Part shown: positions 1-12,210 of the stretch, piece by piece
Layout: each line of letters begins with the position of its first letter
Numbering within the stretch: position 1 is the stretch's first letter
Source of the DNA: Magnaporthiopsis rhizophila
Lineage: Eukaryota; Ascomycota; Sordariomycetes; Magnaporthales; Magnaporthaceae
Assembly (NCBI GenBank): GCA_003049465.1
Contig: PYSS01000013.1
Location: 210,360 to 274,359 of the forward strand
DNA: 64,000 bases
Direction: 5' to 3'
Program-made: the position numbers and the translations under genes
The notes under the pieces: model-generated
Databases searched by the model: none
What the model saw: only the letters and a program-made list of their open reading frames with translations
Told to the model about the DNA's origin: nothing

Positions 1-660
1 AAAAAAAAAAAAAAAAAAAAAAAAAAAAACGAGCAAGATAGGCAAGTGGTAGGTAGATCTCGGCCTCCATGGCTGACATCCTGTCCCGGAACGGTCGGGT
101 TTGGGGTGCGGGATTGATTGCGTCGGCAAAATGCTGCCGCCCCTCCCGACTTTATCCAGATTCCATCCTTTTTCTCCAAACTGTTCGGATAGATTGCGTT
201 CTGTCGTCCTCTTCTCCCCGCAGTCATCTTGGACGTTTGGCATCGGTTCCTGGGTACCTACCTGCCTAGGTAGCTAGCCCGAGAGGGGAATGGACGGGCT
301 CGGTGCCCTCGAGAACATGGAAGCGAAGGCTGCCGAGACCATCCCACCATGGAATCATCATCCGAACCCCTCCCCTTCTCGATCCTGCCCGGCCAGTCAC
401 AGTCGCGGCCCGCGAACGGTTTAGTGGGCGATGACTTCTGCCGATACGGTGCATACAGGATGTACGTGCGTGGTACCTCCATGTGGGAAAGGGTAAATGC
501 CGAGTCGGCTGCGTGTCTAGGTGGTTCGTACACGGTTCCAATCGCCTTGGCCCATGACCCTCCTTCCTGCCCAGCACACTACATACGTACATACAGCCCA
601 TGCGCGTACCTGCAACGTTGTACTACCAGGCTTTAGGACGGTACGCAGGCCCGGAGTAAC

Positions 661-722
<62 letters not shown>

Positions 723-3125
723 GTGTGTGTGTATCTGTGTGTATGCGGTAGTAAGCGGGAAAATGAGACATTGTCAAGCATCATGCCATTTGCTTTTTGA
801 TGCTATGCAAAGCATAGCACAGCACAGGACATCAGCCAGCGGGTTATGAGACTGTGAAAAAGGCGTCGGTCGAAACAAAAAGCAGAGCCTCGCGCCAGGG
901 AAACAAGGCCGGCAACTCCGCCAGCATTGCGATGGCAATGGCCGTTATCCGCGCGTCTCTGGCACGGCACCATCTCTTAAGCGGTCTGACAAGCACCGTG
1001 AGCTTTCCAGCTTGGGTCTGGCGCTCCGCATGCTAAAACATGGGACGCGGATAGCGAAGGACGCCGGGGTAAGCCCTGGGATTACATGCACGCACGTCCA
1101 GTGCCACCTTGCTTGGCCAGGGCCATCTCTGTCTGCACATGGGACGCAAATTTTGACGTGTCCAAAGGGACATGGGGTCGCCCTGTGCAATTGGACGAGG
1201 ACCGCTAGTCTAGGCGGAATTATCGGATGGCGCCGAGGTTTTCCCAAGCGTGCGGAAACCCGACCAATCCGGACGGCTTGGGACGACGGCTGCCAAACGA
1301 ACTAATAAAATGGATGGACGATTTGCAGCTCGACTACCACCGAAGGCGTCCCGGCGGTTGATTGCCTAGGTGGTAGCCAACGACCGGGGTGTTACATGTG
1401 CGGAAGAAGAGGAAGACCACGGAAGAAGGAAACAGCAGGAAAGGAAGAAAGAAAAAAAAAAAAAAAAAAAAAAGCACGGTCCAGAGCCGGTAATTAGCCC
1501 TGACAGCATGCGTAATCAATGTGCATCCCAATGCTTCCATTGGCATATCGCCTAACCTTAATGCCCAGCCATGCTGCTGGCTTATTGCAGACGACCACCC
1601 TCATCTCACAGGCGACGCAAAATGCAGATGATTGTCGCGAGAGAGGGGGCCTTGTCCGTCATATATTGCAGCGTGCCACCCAAAGTGGCCTGTCCACCTG
1701 TCGAAACGAAACAGCCGTGCGCCCAGCTGCGGCAGCTCTATTGTCTCCCTTCCCCGAGTAATACCACCTGCCTCGAGTGGGTAGCTGTATGCAATTTTTG
1801 ATAGCATCATTAACCGACCTACCTGTGCTGTCTCCCTTTTGCTTCTACATCCTCGGTAGCTTGTTGGGCTAGCGTCTGTGCCCAGGTCACTCCGGCCCGT
1901 GCGTGGGGCAGGATGATGAAGGGATCGACAGATCGAGTAACTCTTTCTGGGACTGCCGTGCAAGGGCTACAACCGTTCGAGGCGAGGGGGAACGACGGTT
2001 GAGACTGATTTTTTTGAATTATGGAGCGAGCGCGGCCCACGAGAGCGCACGAACCAGGACTACGCAAGGCTCCATTTGTCGCGGGCAGGTGCCCTCGGGG
2101 GAGACACGCCGTGCTGCACCTTCCTGGCCAGCAGGCCACTCGACAGCTGCCGCACCACATTGGATGCACCCCTGGCCCGCAGGCTCGGCGGGGCCGCGAC
2201 CCAGGCTCCTCTGCGCTCAGTTACAGCAACCACCAGTTCATGGGCCATCAATGATTTGCACTCTGGACCTGCCCCAAATCTCTCTGGCTGCAGCCTATCC
2301 GGTCCAGTCCAATGCCACGCCTGTACCACCTCCAACCACCCCCTGGGCCCGTCTTGTTCTGGCCACTGCCACCCCAGGCCGCGGCGCAACCTGGCTCCCT
2401 TTTGATTTCTGGCCCGTCGCTTTCGCTTGGCTCGAGCGTTTCTTACTTAGCCGTCCCCTCCCAGTCGACATCAGGCTAGCCCGGCCAGCCACCCACGCGC
2501 GATTCGACTCGGCGGACCCTAATAACCTTTGCCCATTCTGCTTTTTGCTTTTCGCCGTCTCCTTGGGTCCAAGGAGCTTTTTCTCCAGACTTTTTGGGGA
2601 GGGGAGAACCGTCAACCTCAGTGGCTTGAACGACAAGGTCAAAAAGGAGAAGGGAGAAGGCAAAGGAAAGGCAGGCTATTCGGGCAGTCCGCACCGTGCC
2701 GACTTAATCGAAGGGGTGGGCGGAGGAGCAACACGAAAAAGAGGGGAACGCAAAACCGACGGACGGCCACAGCAGCATGCAAACCACCTACGTGCCCAAT
2801 TGCGCGGCCACGCGGCGACTATAGCTCTTGACAGCAGAGCAAAAAAACAACGAGAATCGAACCCGAATAGCGACCAGACTGGAGCTGGGATATTGGGGGA
2901 GGGGGGAGTCTTGATTCTGGTTTCTTTTTTGTTATCCTGCGCAAACACGTGCAGAAACGCCACTGGTACCAGCAAAAAGAGAGGAACCTCTCGCGCGAAC
3001 CACCCCCGGCCCATGGACCTGCACAGCATCACGCTTCATGCAGTAACCGCTCCCGGTGCTCTGCCCTGGTGACCGCGGACGACCGCATTATCCCTCTTGC
3101 CAAGCACGAGAGCCCGGGTTTCAAG
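1..3125. other. gene-free left flank
   Basis: I find no convincing gene here. The stretch starts with a 29-nt A run, has another A run at about 1452-1473, and carries the GT microsatellite listed separately. A 389-codon open frame at 1903-3072 (+) has no recognisable domain and low-complexity composition; it probably overlaps the promoter and leader of the next gene. Copies of the CCTAGGTA-type intergenic motif occur near 252-277 and 1365. Confidence 0.6.
664..733. repeat. (GT)n microsatellite
   Basis: GT dinucleotides run without interruption over about 57 nt (664-720). After a short GGG interruption the tract continues as imperfect GT to about 733. It lies in non-coding sequence and gives spurious poly-Cys-Val and poly-Thr-His reading frames on the two strands. 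Confidence 0.97.
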
Positions 3126-6100
3126 ATGCGCTTGACCCCCGGGCCGTCTGCGAGCCTCGGTGATGTCCTCGTCCTGCTGCTGCCGCTCCTCGCTCCGGCA
3201 GCACACGCCGCCGCCACCACCGCCGTGGCCAGCGGCCTCTGGCTGCAGCCCTCTTCGAAATGGTACAGCGTCCCTTCGTCCCCATCGACTGGTGGCCGTC
3301 TCTGTCCACGTCCATGGGCATCGGACCACACGGCTTCGATATTTGGACGTTCACTAACCCACTTCTTGTGTCCATGTGTGGATAGGCTCGGCGTGGATGG
3401 CACTTGGTCGACCTTCGAGCTGGCTGTGGGCGGCCCTGCCGTCACGGTCCAGCTCCTCCCCAACACTGTCCTTTCAGAGATATGGACCGTGTCAAAAAAC
3501 ATCTGCCAAGGTGGTGAGTCTTGACTTTCTTTTTCTATTCCTCGGGCTCTCCCTATATCGATACCCCAGGTCCCTTTCCATCCGACTGCAAAATGCTGAC
3601 TAGAAGCCGCATAGTCCAACAATGCATCACTGACAGAGGCGGCGTCTATGACCAAAAGGCCTCCAGGAGCTGCACGTCGCTGGGCACCTGGGCTCTCGGC
3701 CTGACGAATGCCGGGTGGAACGAGAGCAATGGCGCCTATGGGCTTGATACCGTTGCTGTGCACAACAGCTTGAACGGCATCACCAGCGACGTCAACGGCG
3801 CTCTCGTCGCCGCCTACGACACCATGGACTACTACCAGGGCTTTCTTGGCCTCGGCGTGACCCAGGGCAAGTTTAGCAACAAGATCGTCAACCCCTTCAT
3901 TTCGCAGCTGTCCGAGACCTATGGCACCATCCCCAGTCACAGCTATGGCTACACTGCCGGTTTCTTCCATGCCGAGCCCAGCTGTCCCGGCTCGCTGATC
4001 CTGGGCGGCTACGACCCTCTCCGGTTCGAGAGTCACAACACCATGTTCCGTCTCAACCCCGATACGCGTCTTCCCCAGGTCCGGCTGCGCGGCATCACCG
4101 TCCAGGCGGCCAATGGAACCAGCGCCCCCTCGGCCTGGAACGGGACCAGCAACTCTCTGGTCACCATGAGCGACTCGCTGATGGTCGTCATCGACACGTC
4201 GCTACCCTATCTCACGCTTCCTCACATGATCTGCGATCGCTTCGCGTCCGCCCTCGACCTCGTCTATAACGAGACCCTGGGTGTGTACACCTACCGCACC
4301 ATCGACCAGTACAACTCCTTCTTGAAAGCCAAGCCTTTCAACTTCACGTTCAGCCTGTCCGGCTGGGACAACGTAGACGACTTCGGCAAGCCGCTCGAGA
4401 CCAGGGGCGTCGTCAACATCACCCTGTCCAGCGCCGCTTTCGCCCAGGTGCTCCGGTTCCCCTACAGAAAAAAGCTGGCCATCACCGACCCTTCGATCCC
4501 CTACTTCCCCCTGCGTCGCGCCAAGAACGTCAACGAAATCGTGCTTGGCCGTGTCTTTATGCAGGAGGCCTATCTGGTCACCAAGTACGACGAGGAGGTC
4601 TTCTCCGTCTATCAGGCGCGCTTCCCGACCAACGCGGCCAGCAACTACACCGTCGAGAGCATTGCGAGGTCCCCGAACAGCGAGTACCCAGAGTTTTCTG
4701 GCCTGCCGCAGCCAGGAGGGCCGAGCCTGGACGCTGGGCAGACGGCCGGCATTGTCGTGTCCGTTCTACTCGTGTCCGCCATCTGTGCCTTCTCGTTGTG
4801 GTATTGCCTTCGCAGGCGAAGAAGGAGGCTGGCCGTCAAGGAGATGGTCCTGCCCCCGGACAACCCGGACGACGAACTCAAGGACACCGAGTCCGCGATC
4901 AAGTCCCCGGACACGCCCCTGAGCCCGGTTGCCAGGATGTTCCAATTTTTACAAGGTAGGACAAGGACGACCAGGATGGCCGAGCCGACGGGCGATAGCA
5001 ATGATGACGGTCCACAGGGGCCCGCCGAGGTTGGGGCAGACGCCTCGCACGAGCGGTACGAGATGCCCGCGCCCGTGGCTCCTGTCGAGCTTGCTGCCAA
5101 CGAAATTTACTCGAGCTATGAGGCGACCGAGCTGGGCACCGAAGGCTCGCAGCAGAATTTGAGCGAGTATGAGCTGCAGCGAAGAAAGATGCAGAGGCAA
5201 ATGCAGGGCCTGTTGTTACCTTCGTACACGGGCCCGCCTCGCTCGTTATTAAACGGCGCTGCGGATGAGCAGGGAAAGTTGGAGCAGGACGTCAGCACCA
5301 TGCCGCACTACCGTCCAGAAGCTGGCGAGGGCTCGTCGCCCATCTCGTTCCCCTCGGACGGCAACAACAGCAACTCGCTACCCTCGATGCCGTCTCCCGT
5401 CTCACCCCGCGATCCCGAATGGCTTGCCAGTAAGATGACAGGCCTGCCGTCTCCTATGACCTTGGCACCCCAGTACCCTCCGGCCTTGGTCAGCCGCTCG
5501 AAAAGCAACGCCGGCCAGAGCCGAACCTCGAGCCCCACGGCTCCTTCATTTAACAAAGAACCCCGAGAGGACGCCGACGACGCTCGTCTCGACCGATCAG
5601 TATCCTCCTCTTCCCGCAGGACCGGCGGCAGAGCTTTGTCCGTGTCCGACGGCTCCCAATCCCCGACCTTCCAGCACAGCCCCATAGACCAGCAGGAGAT
5701 CATATGCCTCGGTCCGTTGCCAGATCATATCCGCCTCCCGCTGCAAAATCCACCCAAGACTCGGCGCCATCAACCACCGGCCCCACAGATGATCGGGCCC
5801 GAGGGGCGAAAGGTTGCGGCGAGTTCGATACCAGAGGATTCCGCCGCTGTCGTCCAGCATTTGCGGTTACTCTCGCGATCAATTGCGCCTTTGGCGTCGT
5901 CTACTTCGGCCGAGCAGCCCACAGCGTCGTCGCCGCCGCGCCCTACCGACTGCCCTCGACTGCAACTGAGGATAGACCCCCCCGGACTTAAGGTGCCTGG
6001 CGTGTCAGGGTCCAGGCGAGGCTCGGCCGACACGCTAGGCAGTAACTTCACCGTCGAAGAGGAGAAGGAGGAGCGGAAGCAGGTCGAGTTCACACGGCAA

Positions 6101-6232
6101 CAGAGCCTTCGTCATAACGCCGGCAGCCCGACGAGCCCCAGCAGCTTTGAGCGCTTCGACCCTGCAGCCGAGCTAGTCCACGTTCCCCAGGTCCCGGAGA
6201 GGCGATATAGTTGGGAGGAGGATAAGAGGTGA
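3126..6232 (+). CDS. membrane-anchored pepsin-fold protein, probable pseudoprotease with long cytoplasmic tail
   Basis: Likely exons are 3126-3262, 3386-3513 and 3570-6232, giving 975 residues. The N-terminus is a signal peptide (hydrophobic LLLPLLAPAAHA). Residues of about 50-450 resemble the fungal A1 aspartic peptidase fold, with glycosylation sequons and conserved blocks such as GFLGLG and SLILGGYDP. A single membrane helix (about 481-502, AGIVVSVLLVSAICAF...) is followed by an Arg-rich stop-transfer stretch and a Ser/Pro-rich tail of about 470 residues. The first catalytic motif reads PNTVLSEIW, with Asn (about N72) in place of Asp. The second reads IDTSLPYL (about D297) instead of DTG/DSG. 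I infer that it is catalytically dead or strongly altered and may act as a surface receptor or scaffold. Intron 1 is stop-free and a multiple of 3. Its donor GTACAG is weak, but its 3' end (CACTAACCC, then TAG) is good. Confidence 0.82.
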
Positions 6233-7256
6233 CAACGGAGAGCGGGCTCGTGCCCAATAATCCCATGAGGCGTTGCCAGGGCCAAATGTGCCTGTGGACA
6301 TACAAGGATATACCCCGAGGCGCTCCCCATCTGTTAACGAATCTTTTCGCTTCTACCTTTCACTCACTCACTCCATCTCTTTTCCGATTTATAACTTCAT
6401 ATTGGATACATCCCAAACACACACGACGATCTCATCACACATACGCTTTTCGGACGCGGGGCGTTTCAGTACCTTAATCAGCGTCCGGCAAGACGACTGT
6501 TGGTCCCAAACAAACAGCGGCTCGGGTCACCGGAAAAGCAGCGGCTGCAGAAGGCGGCCTCCTTTTGGTTTTCTTTTCATTCTCTCTTACTTGTACGACC
6601 AGCCCGTCGGTTCTGGTTTTGTGTCTCCGCACTTTCATTTTTGTGTCAGCTGGTTGGTGCTGGGGCGTCGAAGGTCGAAATACCTCTGCTCTTTTGATTT
6701 CTTTTTGTTGGCTGGGCCCTTTTGAACTAGGCTCGCACGCCAGTCTCTCCGGGAGCGTACGGCTTCTCTTTGTTATCATGTTTCTTTTTTCTTTCTTTTT
6801 TTTCCCATCACATTATATTTTTCTCGCCTTGGCTTCCCACGGCCTTTCTGGCAAACACTAAAAGACATCACTTTACGAGATACGCCGGGGGCATGGATGG
6901 CTATTCCCCAACAACGGTCCAAGACCGGAGACGCCGAGGATGAGGCCAACGAGGGAAGGACGTGGCGAGCGGGGTGGCTGGAAGGCAGGGCTAAATCGGG
7001 GAGGGAAATGATGGCACTTTTGTGGATTGGGAAGCGAAACAGTTTCCAGTCTGTGGAAAGGGGAGCGAGCCCCATGGGGATAAATAAAACAAAATAACAA
7101 AAAAAAAAAAACATCGCAAGCCACCACGCGGTGCTGCGCATCCTGAAACCGTGAAATATGGAAAACGAACCGCACCCACGCCGGCTAGGTACCTAGGTAC
7201 ATGAAAGGCGAGCGGCAGAGACCAACCGCCCCTTGCTCCATTCACATGTCCACACG
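6233..7256. other. convergent intergenic region
   Basis: This region lies between two genes that point towards each other, so it should hold both 3' UTRs. It is T-rich on the + strand and has a short A run near 7099-7111. A perfect 12-nt palindrome, GTACCTAGGTAC, sits at 7189-7200 next to the 3' end of the diflavin reductase gene. I see no coding signal. Confidence 0.6.
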
Positions 7257-9379
7257 TCACCACGTCTCCTGCCAGATGTCAACCTTGGTGGCGAGATACT
7301 CGGCCGCCTCGGCGGGGCCGGCGCACAAGCCACCCGCCACGAGGGCGTCCTCGAGCGCGAGCCGGACGGCCTTGGGCATGGCGCCGGCGCCGCCGCAGAT
7401 GCAGACCGTGGCGCCGCGCGCCACCAGATCCGCCACCCTGCGCGCGTGCCGGCGGATCTGGTGCTGCACGTAGTTCTTGCTGTTGTTGTTGCCCGCCTCC
7501 TCACCCAAGGTGGGACTGGACGCGTCCGGGTCGCGCGAGAAGGCGGGTATGACGGCGAGGGCGGTGGCGTCGCGCCACTCGTCGGCAAAGTAGTAGTCGG
7601 CGCGTCTGCTGCGGCAGCCGAAGAAAAGGAGCATCTCGCCAGGCGGGGTCGTTGGCGGCGTTGGTGGGGAGGCCATGATGCGCGTGTGGTGCAGCATGCG
7701 GATGGGCGCGATGCCTGTGCCCGTCGCGACGGCTATGATGGGACGGCTGTTGCTGCTGCTGAGAGAAGAAGAAGATGCCCCCAGCATGCCGGAGCCCTGC
7801 TTGAGGGTGACGGTGATGCGAGCGCCCGGCTGCAGAGTGCCGAGGTAGCGGGAGCACAGGCCCACGCGCGGCCTGCGGATGATGGTGCGGTATTCGACCA
7901 TGGCGGCCAGGATCTCGACGTGCAAGACTGCTAGAGGAGAAGAAGAAGAAGAAGAAGCAGAGTTGCTGCTGCCGGTCAGGCTCGCACCGCCGTTGGCGAT
8001 GCTGAACTCGCGGCCCCGGATGACGGGAAAGACGTCCGCGGCGGCGGCGGCGGGGACGACGGCCGAGGGAAAGTCGCGCAGGACCTCCAGGATGGTGCGG
8101 CGCGGGCGGGCCGTGTAGTCGTAAAAGTCGTGCGCGCCCGCCGGGTCGGCCAGCTCGCGCAGGCGCTCGGCCTGGTCCGGGTCCGAGGCCGCGAAGAAGG
8201 ACAGCTTCTCGAGGAACCCGCGCCGCGGGACCGCCGTGATGTCGAGGCCGTGCGTGAGCAGGTCGCGCAGCGTCGTCGTCGTCGTCGTCATCGTCGTCGT
8301 CGTACTACTGCTGCACCACGAGAGACCCTTCGGGACCGCCGCGTGGAAGCGGAGCGGCCGGTCCGCCTGTTCCTGCCACCGCATGCGCTCGATGAGCGCG
8401 TCGACGTCCGAGGCCGAGTTCTTGGGGTAGATGGTCACGGTCGCGCCGGGCCGTAGCGGCTCCGCGGGCGGGGCCTCGAGGTCGAGCCGGAGCAGACGCA
8501 CGTCTTGCCAGTGGTCCGCGGGCGTCACCCGCTCGTTGCTCTGAACGGTTGCCGTGATGCCGCCCGGTATTGGGAGCAGCAGGGCGGCGGCGTGCGGTTC
8601 CTCTGATGGTGACTGAGCCTTGCCAGACTGCTGACCGGCTGGTGGTGGTACCTTTGGAGGAGCGCTCTCGTCTATGAACAGCGTGAACCGGGGCGGAAGG
8701 GGCTCTTGGTCAGGGATTGGCTGCATGCCCCCCGGCAGCGGGTGGTTTGCCAAAGCCCAAGACCGCAGATTCCACTTCCAAGGGAGGTATACGGTGTCAA
8801 TCCCGTCTTCGTGTCTCTCGTCTCCCTCCCCTGACGCGAAGAACTCCAGGGCGCCCAGCTGAGCCAGCCTTTTGCACAGCTTCCTGGCAGCCCAGTTGTA
8901 CTTGGGGTAGGAGCTATCACCCAGGCCGAAGCAGGTATAAGCGAGTCTGGTCAGACACGAAGGCGGCAGCTTCCGCCTGAGGAGACTCCGCCAGAACTTT
9001 GAGGCATTCTGCGGCATCTCCCCCTGGCCAGTGGTAGACACGACGAAGACGACCAGGCGGTACTGGAGCAGCTCTTTCTGAGATGCGAAATACAAGGATG
9101 TCAGAAGCCTATCATCAAGAGCCTGGATGTTTTTCGAGTTGTGATACTTGCCAGTCCGGCATCGTCCATCTCAACGACGGAAGTATGGAATCGCAGTCGC
9201 CCCAGCGTGCGGCCCAGGTCCTCGGCGATATCCTGGGCGTTCCCAGTTTCGGAGCCGTAGAGAACGAGGGCACTCCGGCCTGACAAGGCCTGATCCGGAC
9301 CATTCTCGCCGGTGGCTTTAAATGCCACTGTCTCAGGCGATAGTACCATTTGGTCAGTGTCCATCTTTATGACATCCAA
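7257..9379 (-). CDS. TAH18: NADPH-dependent diflavin oxidoreductase (Tah18/NDOR1 family)
   Basis: This enzyme passes electrons from NADPH through FAD and FMN to the Dre2 Fe-S protein in cytosolic iron-sulfur cluster assembly. The exons are about 9379-9148 and 9073-7257, giving 682 residues. The N-terminal flavodoxin domain shows LYGSETGNAQDIAEDL and VVSTTGQGEMP, then FGLGDSSYPKYNWAARKL. The FAD-binding domain has the RGREFSIANG signature. The NADPH domain has ATGTGIAPIRMLHH, LLFFGCRSRRADYYFADEW and CICGGAGAMP, and the protein ends in a conserved aromatic tail (DIWQETW). The order and length fit the family. The only intron has a GTATCA donor. The acceptor that restores frame is AAG, 4 nt after a frame-breaking CAG, so this junction is uncertain. 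The linker is enriched in Ser and Thr runs encoded by simple repeats. Confidence 0.93.
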
Positions 9380-12210
9380 AGCTCAGGGGCCGCGAGCACA
9401 TTGTGGTTCGCCACAAGCCAGACCCGGTGGGCAGCCCCACTGTGCCGGCGCTCGTCCCTGAGTAGATTCGGCAACACAAACTTGATTTACGGCGAGTGTT
9501 GAAGAGGTTGAGGGAAGGAAAATGGGAGATATATAAGGTAGGTAGTTAGTATCTTGGTGGCAGAGCGAGACACGGTTCTGCACGAATATCATTCAAAGTA
9601 TGCTTGACTTGGAGTTTGCCCTGGCGGGTCTCAGTGGAATTTGGCGGTACCCCGCTATTCGCGATAGGAAATCTTGGGGGTCTAGCATCAAGCCTTGACA
9701 GCCTCCAGCTACTGTTCAATTCGCTAGCAGAGCCATCAGGGCCAAGTATCACTTGACACGACACGGCACACCTTAACTGCTTAATGGCGCATTTGCAGCA
9801 AAGCCGGGGCGGACGGACGAGGGGCCGAAAGAGCTGCGCCAGCTAATGCCGATATCGGTGCGAGGAGATTTCCACATGGTTAAAGTCCAAGACAGCAAGC
9901 AGTCGAGGTAAATGATGTCAGAACCTGGCCCAGCTCGGTGGTGACCATAGCCGGTCAGGGGAGATTCGACCAATGCCGTGTAGGGTTGGGTCTGGGTGCG
10001 TTGAGTTGGGAAGGCAGCTCGAGAGTGTGCCATCACCAGATCATCTCACCATAAAAAGAAACAACCTTATGCCAGGTGGCGTGAGAATCCAAATGAACAT
10101 GTAAACAAATGAACATTTCGGATAATCACAATCCGCTTGCATAATTGTCAGCCAGGAGATTGGACAATATCGCAAAACTCGAAAGGTGTCATTTCGGGAC
10201 AGAAGGTCACAGCCAACCCCCCTGAAAAGCCGGGATTGTGAGCGGCCGTGCGCGCCTCAGGTCGATGTTGGTTGCCCAGCCAGATGGTGTATTGGTTGTG
10301 GAAAGATGGAATGCTACCGTGATGAGAAGAGGCGCAAGCAGAGGGAAAGAAGGACAAAAAGATCTAGAAGACCTGTCAGTCCCACCACAAGCTCCCCAAC
10401 GAGGTTAGCCTCTCGCTTCCGCCACCGGTCTTCCTGCGGGTCAGGTCCCAGGCCCCTGCTTCTGCGCTCCGGCAGACGACTTCCCATCCGGGCCTGTAAT
10501 TTCTGGGGCTTCACCGAGCACCTGGATCGGGGCCTGGCAAAGGACGTTGTGCTCCACCATGGGCATCGGTCGCGGGCGCCCTTCGGCCTCCCGGCGCCGC
10601 GATAGGGGTCTAGGGGCTAGGTGGTATTAATAGAGTTGCCGGTTAGCCGTCGGTGCGCTGTGCTGTGCATCCAACCTGCCAACACAACAACGGCCGCTAT
10701 CTAGCCCGTGCGAGACCTGTAGTGCCCGCCTGTGCCTGTCACCGCCAGTGCGCCGGTAGGGGTCTGCTCCGTCCGTTAGGTTGCGCGTGATGTGTTGATG
10801 CGATACAGCGCCACCAGCACTGACCGCATATCTGCTCCAGCCTTTGGCAGCACCATTGACAAGGGGTAACTGACGGGGAGCAGGCACCGCAAAGCGACTT
10901 CCGTCCCCATCCACCCCCACACCGTCTCCCAGGATGGAAGTCGCGAAGCCCATCGAACACCTGGCATATTCCCAGACCGCTCCGTCACGACTCTCTCCCT
11001 GCGCCAGTTCGGGCAGGCGGTCCCCAGCACAGAAGGACACCTCTCCGGTAGGTGCCGTCGAGGCCTGCACTTGTGATGCTTTCCTTCCTCATGCAAATAG
11101 AAAACTCCGGGCATTCCTGCCACCCGATCCCTGGATCCATGAGATAAGCTCAAGAGGTAGGAAGGAGGCAGATCCCTCCAAAGCAGGAACGTTTCTGTCA
11201 GGCTTGATTGGGTTGTGAAACATGCCCCGTTTAATTGTCTGCGGCAGTAGGTGGCTGCACGCCTCAGAGATGGCGCCAAACGCTTTGATATCTCATACGC
11301 TGTGCCTCCAGTCAGTCACCCGAAGCAAGGGTCATGAGTTGTGTCTCTGTCTTATTTCCCCAACGGGCAGGCTGGAGCCGCCAGCAGTACCGGGCACTGC
11401 AACCAATGTGCGTTTGTTGCACTGAATGCGGTGCAAAAGACTAGTTAACAGACGGGAGCCTCACGCAGACTTCACGTGGCTGCTTGCATCAATGAGAGGC
11501 TCCAATGCCGTCGTGAGGTGGCGCCTGCCTGCCTTGCCCGCCGGGTGACTCGTCAGATGAAAGAAGGCCGCTCGCCACCACCTGCACTCTCAAACAGAAG
11601 CTACCTAGCCCAGACGGTTGCGTCCAAAAAGGCAAAGAAAAAGAAAGCTGGCGAAAAATTCGGGCTTGGGTGACAGCTGGTGGGCACGCCCTTGCCTGGA
11701 AAAGGGGACGGGTGGAGCCGGGGATCGTGATCGGTACTTCTTGGCCCCAAATTCGCTGGTCCATTCGCCGCCATCTCATCGTGCGCAGTGACCTGGCCGC
11801 ATGTACCGCCTTCAAAGAGACCCACATTCTTGGCATTCACACCCACTGTTTCCTTCCCTTTCGCTTAATTCCCCGAACTCACCAGGGTCTGGCGGGAAGA
11901 AAAAAAAAATTAGATTTCCTCAGCTCGCGCGCTGCTTCGTGGCACTCCTCCTTTTCTTTCTTTCTTCCTCATCTTCCATCACAAACACCTCAAGATCAGC
12001 GAAAGCAAGCCTTGCACCCGCCGTCAATACCCTCCCCCGTAATCTAGGGCACGAAGCTACCCTAATAACTCCCCTCCGCATTGTACCCAGAGTTCAACTT
12101 TTGAACCCAAGCACAACGTCGACACCCAAGTTTTGACACCCAACGCCCCACGGTTCCCACGCCGCCTTTCTGTGCCAGTCCACAAGAAAGCAACCCATCA
12201 ACCGTTCAAA
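9380..12210. other. large intergenic region with RRM gene promoter
   Basis: About 2.8 kb separate the divergently transcribed diflavin reductase and RRM genes. No reading frame here has domain content or a plausible exon chain, and I saw no tRNA A/B-box pair. The right end (about 11,840-12,200) is CT- and CA-rich, typical of a strong fungal promoter and leader. It includes a 9-nt A run near 11,901 and pyrimidine-rich tracts before the ATG. Confidence 0.55.

Noticed and set aside
664..777. Poly-Cys-Val and poly-Thr-His frames
   Set aside because: They are translations of the GT microsatellite, not genes.
2845..2870. Sequence resembling a tRNA B box on the minus strand followed by T7
   Set aside because: No A box, no cloverleaf and no acceptor stem can be formed around it.
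1903..3072. 389-codon open frame on + upstream of the pepsin-fold gene
   Set aside because: No domain, low-complexity composition, no plausible splice partner, and it lies where the promoter and leader of the next gene should be.
3029..4036. 335-codon open frame antisense to the pepsin-fold gene
   Set aside because: It is a shadow of the GC-rich third codon positions of the real gene and has no conserved motif.
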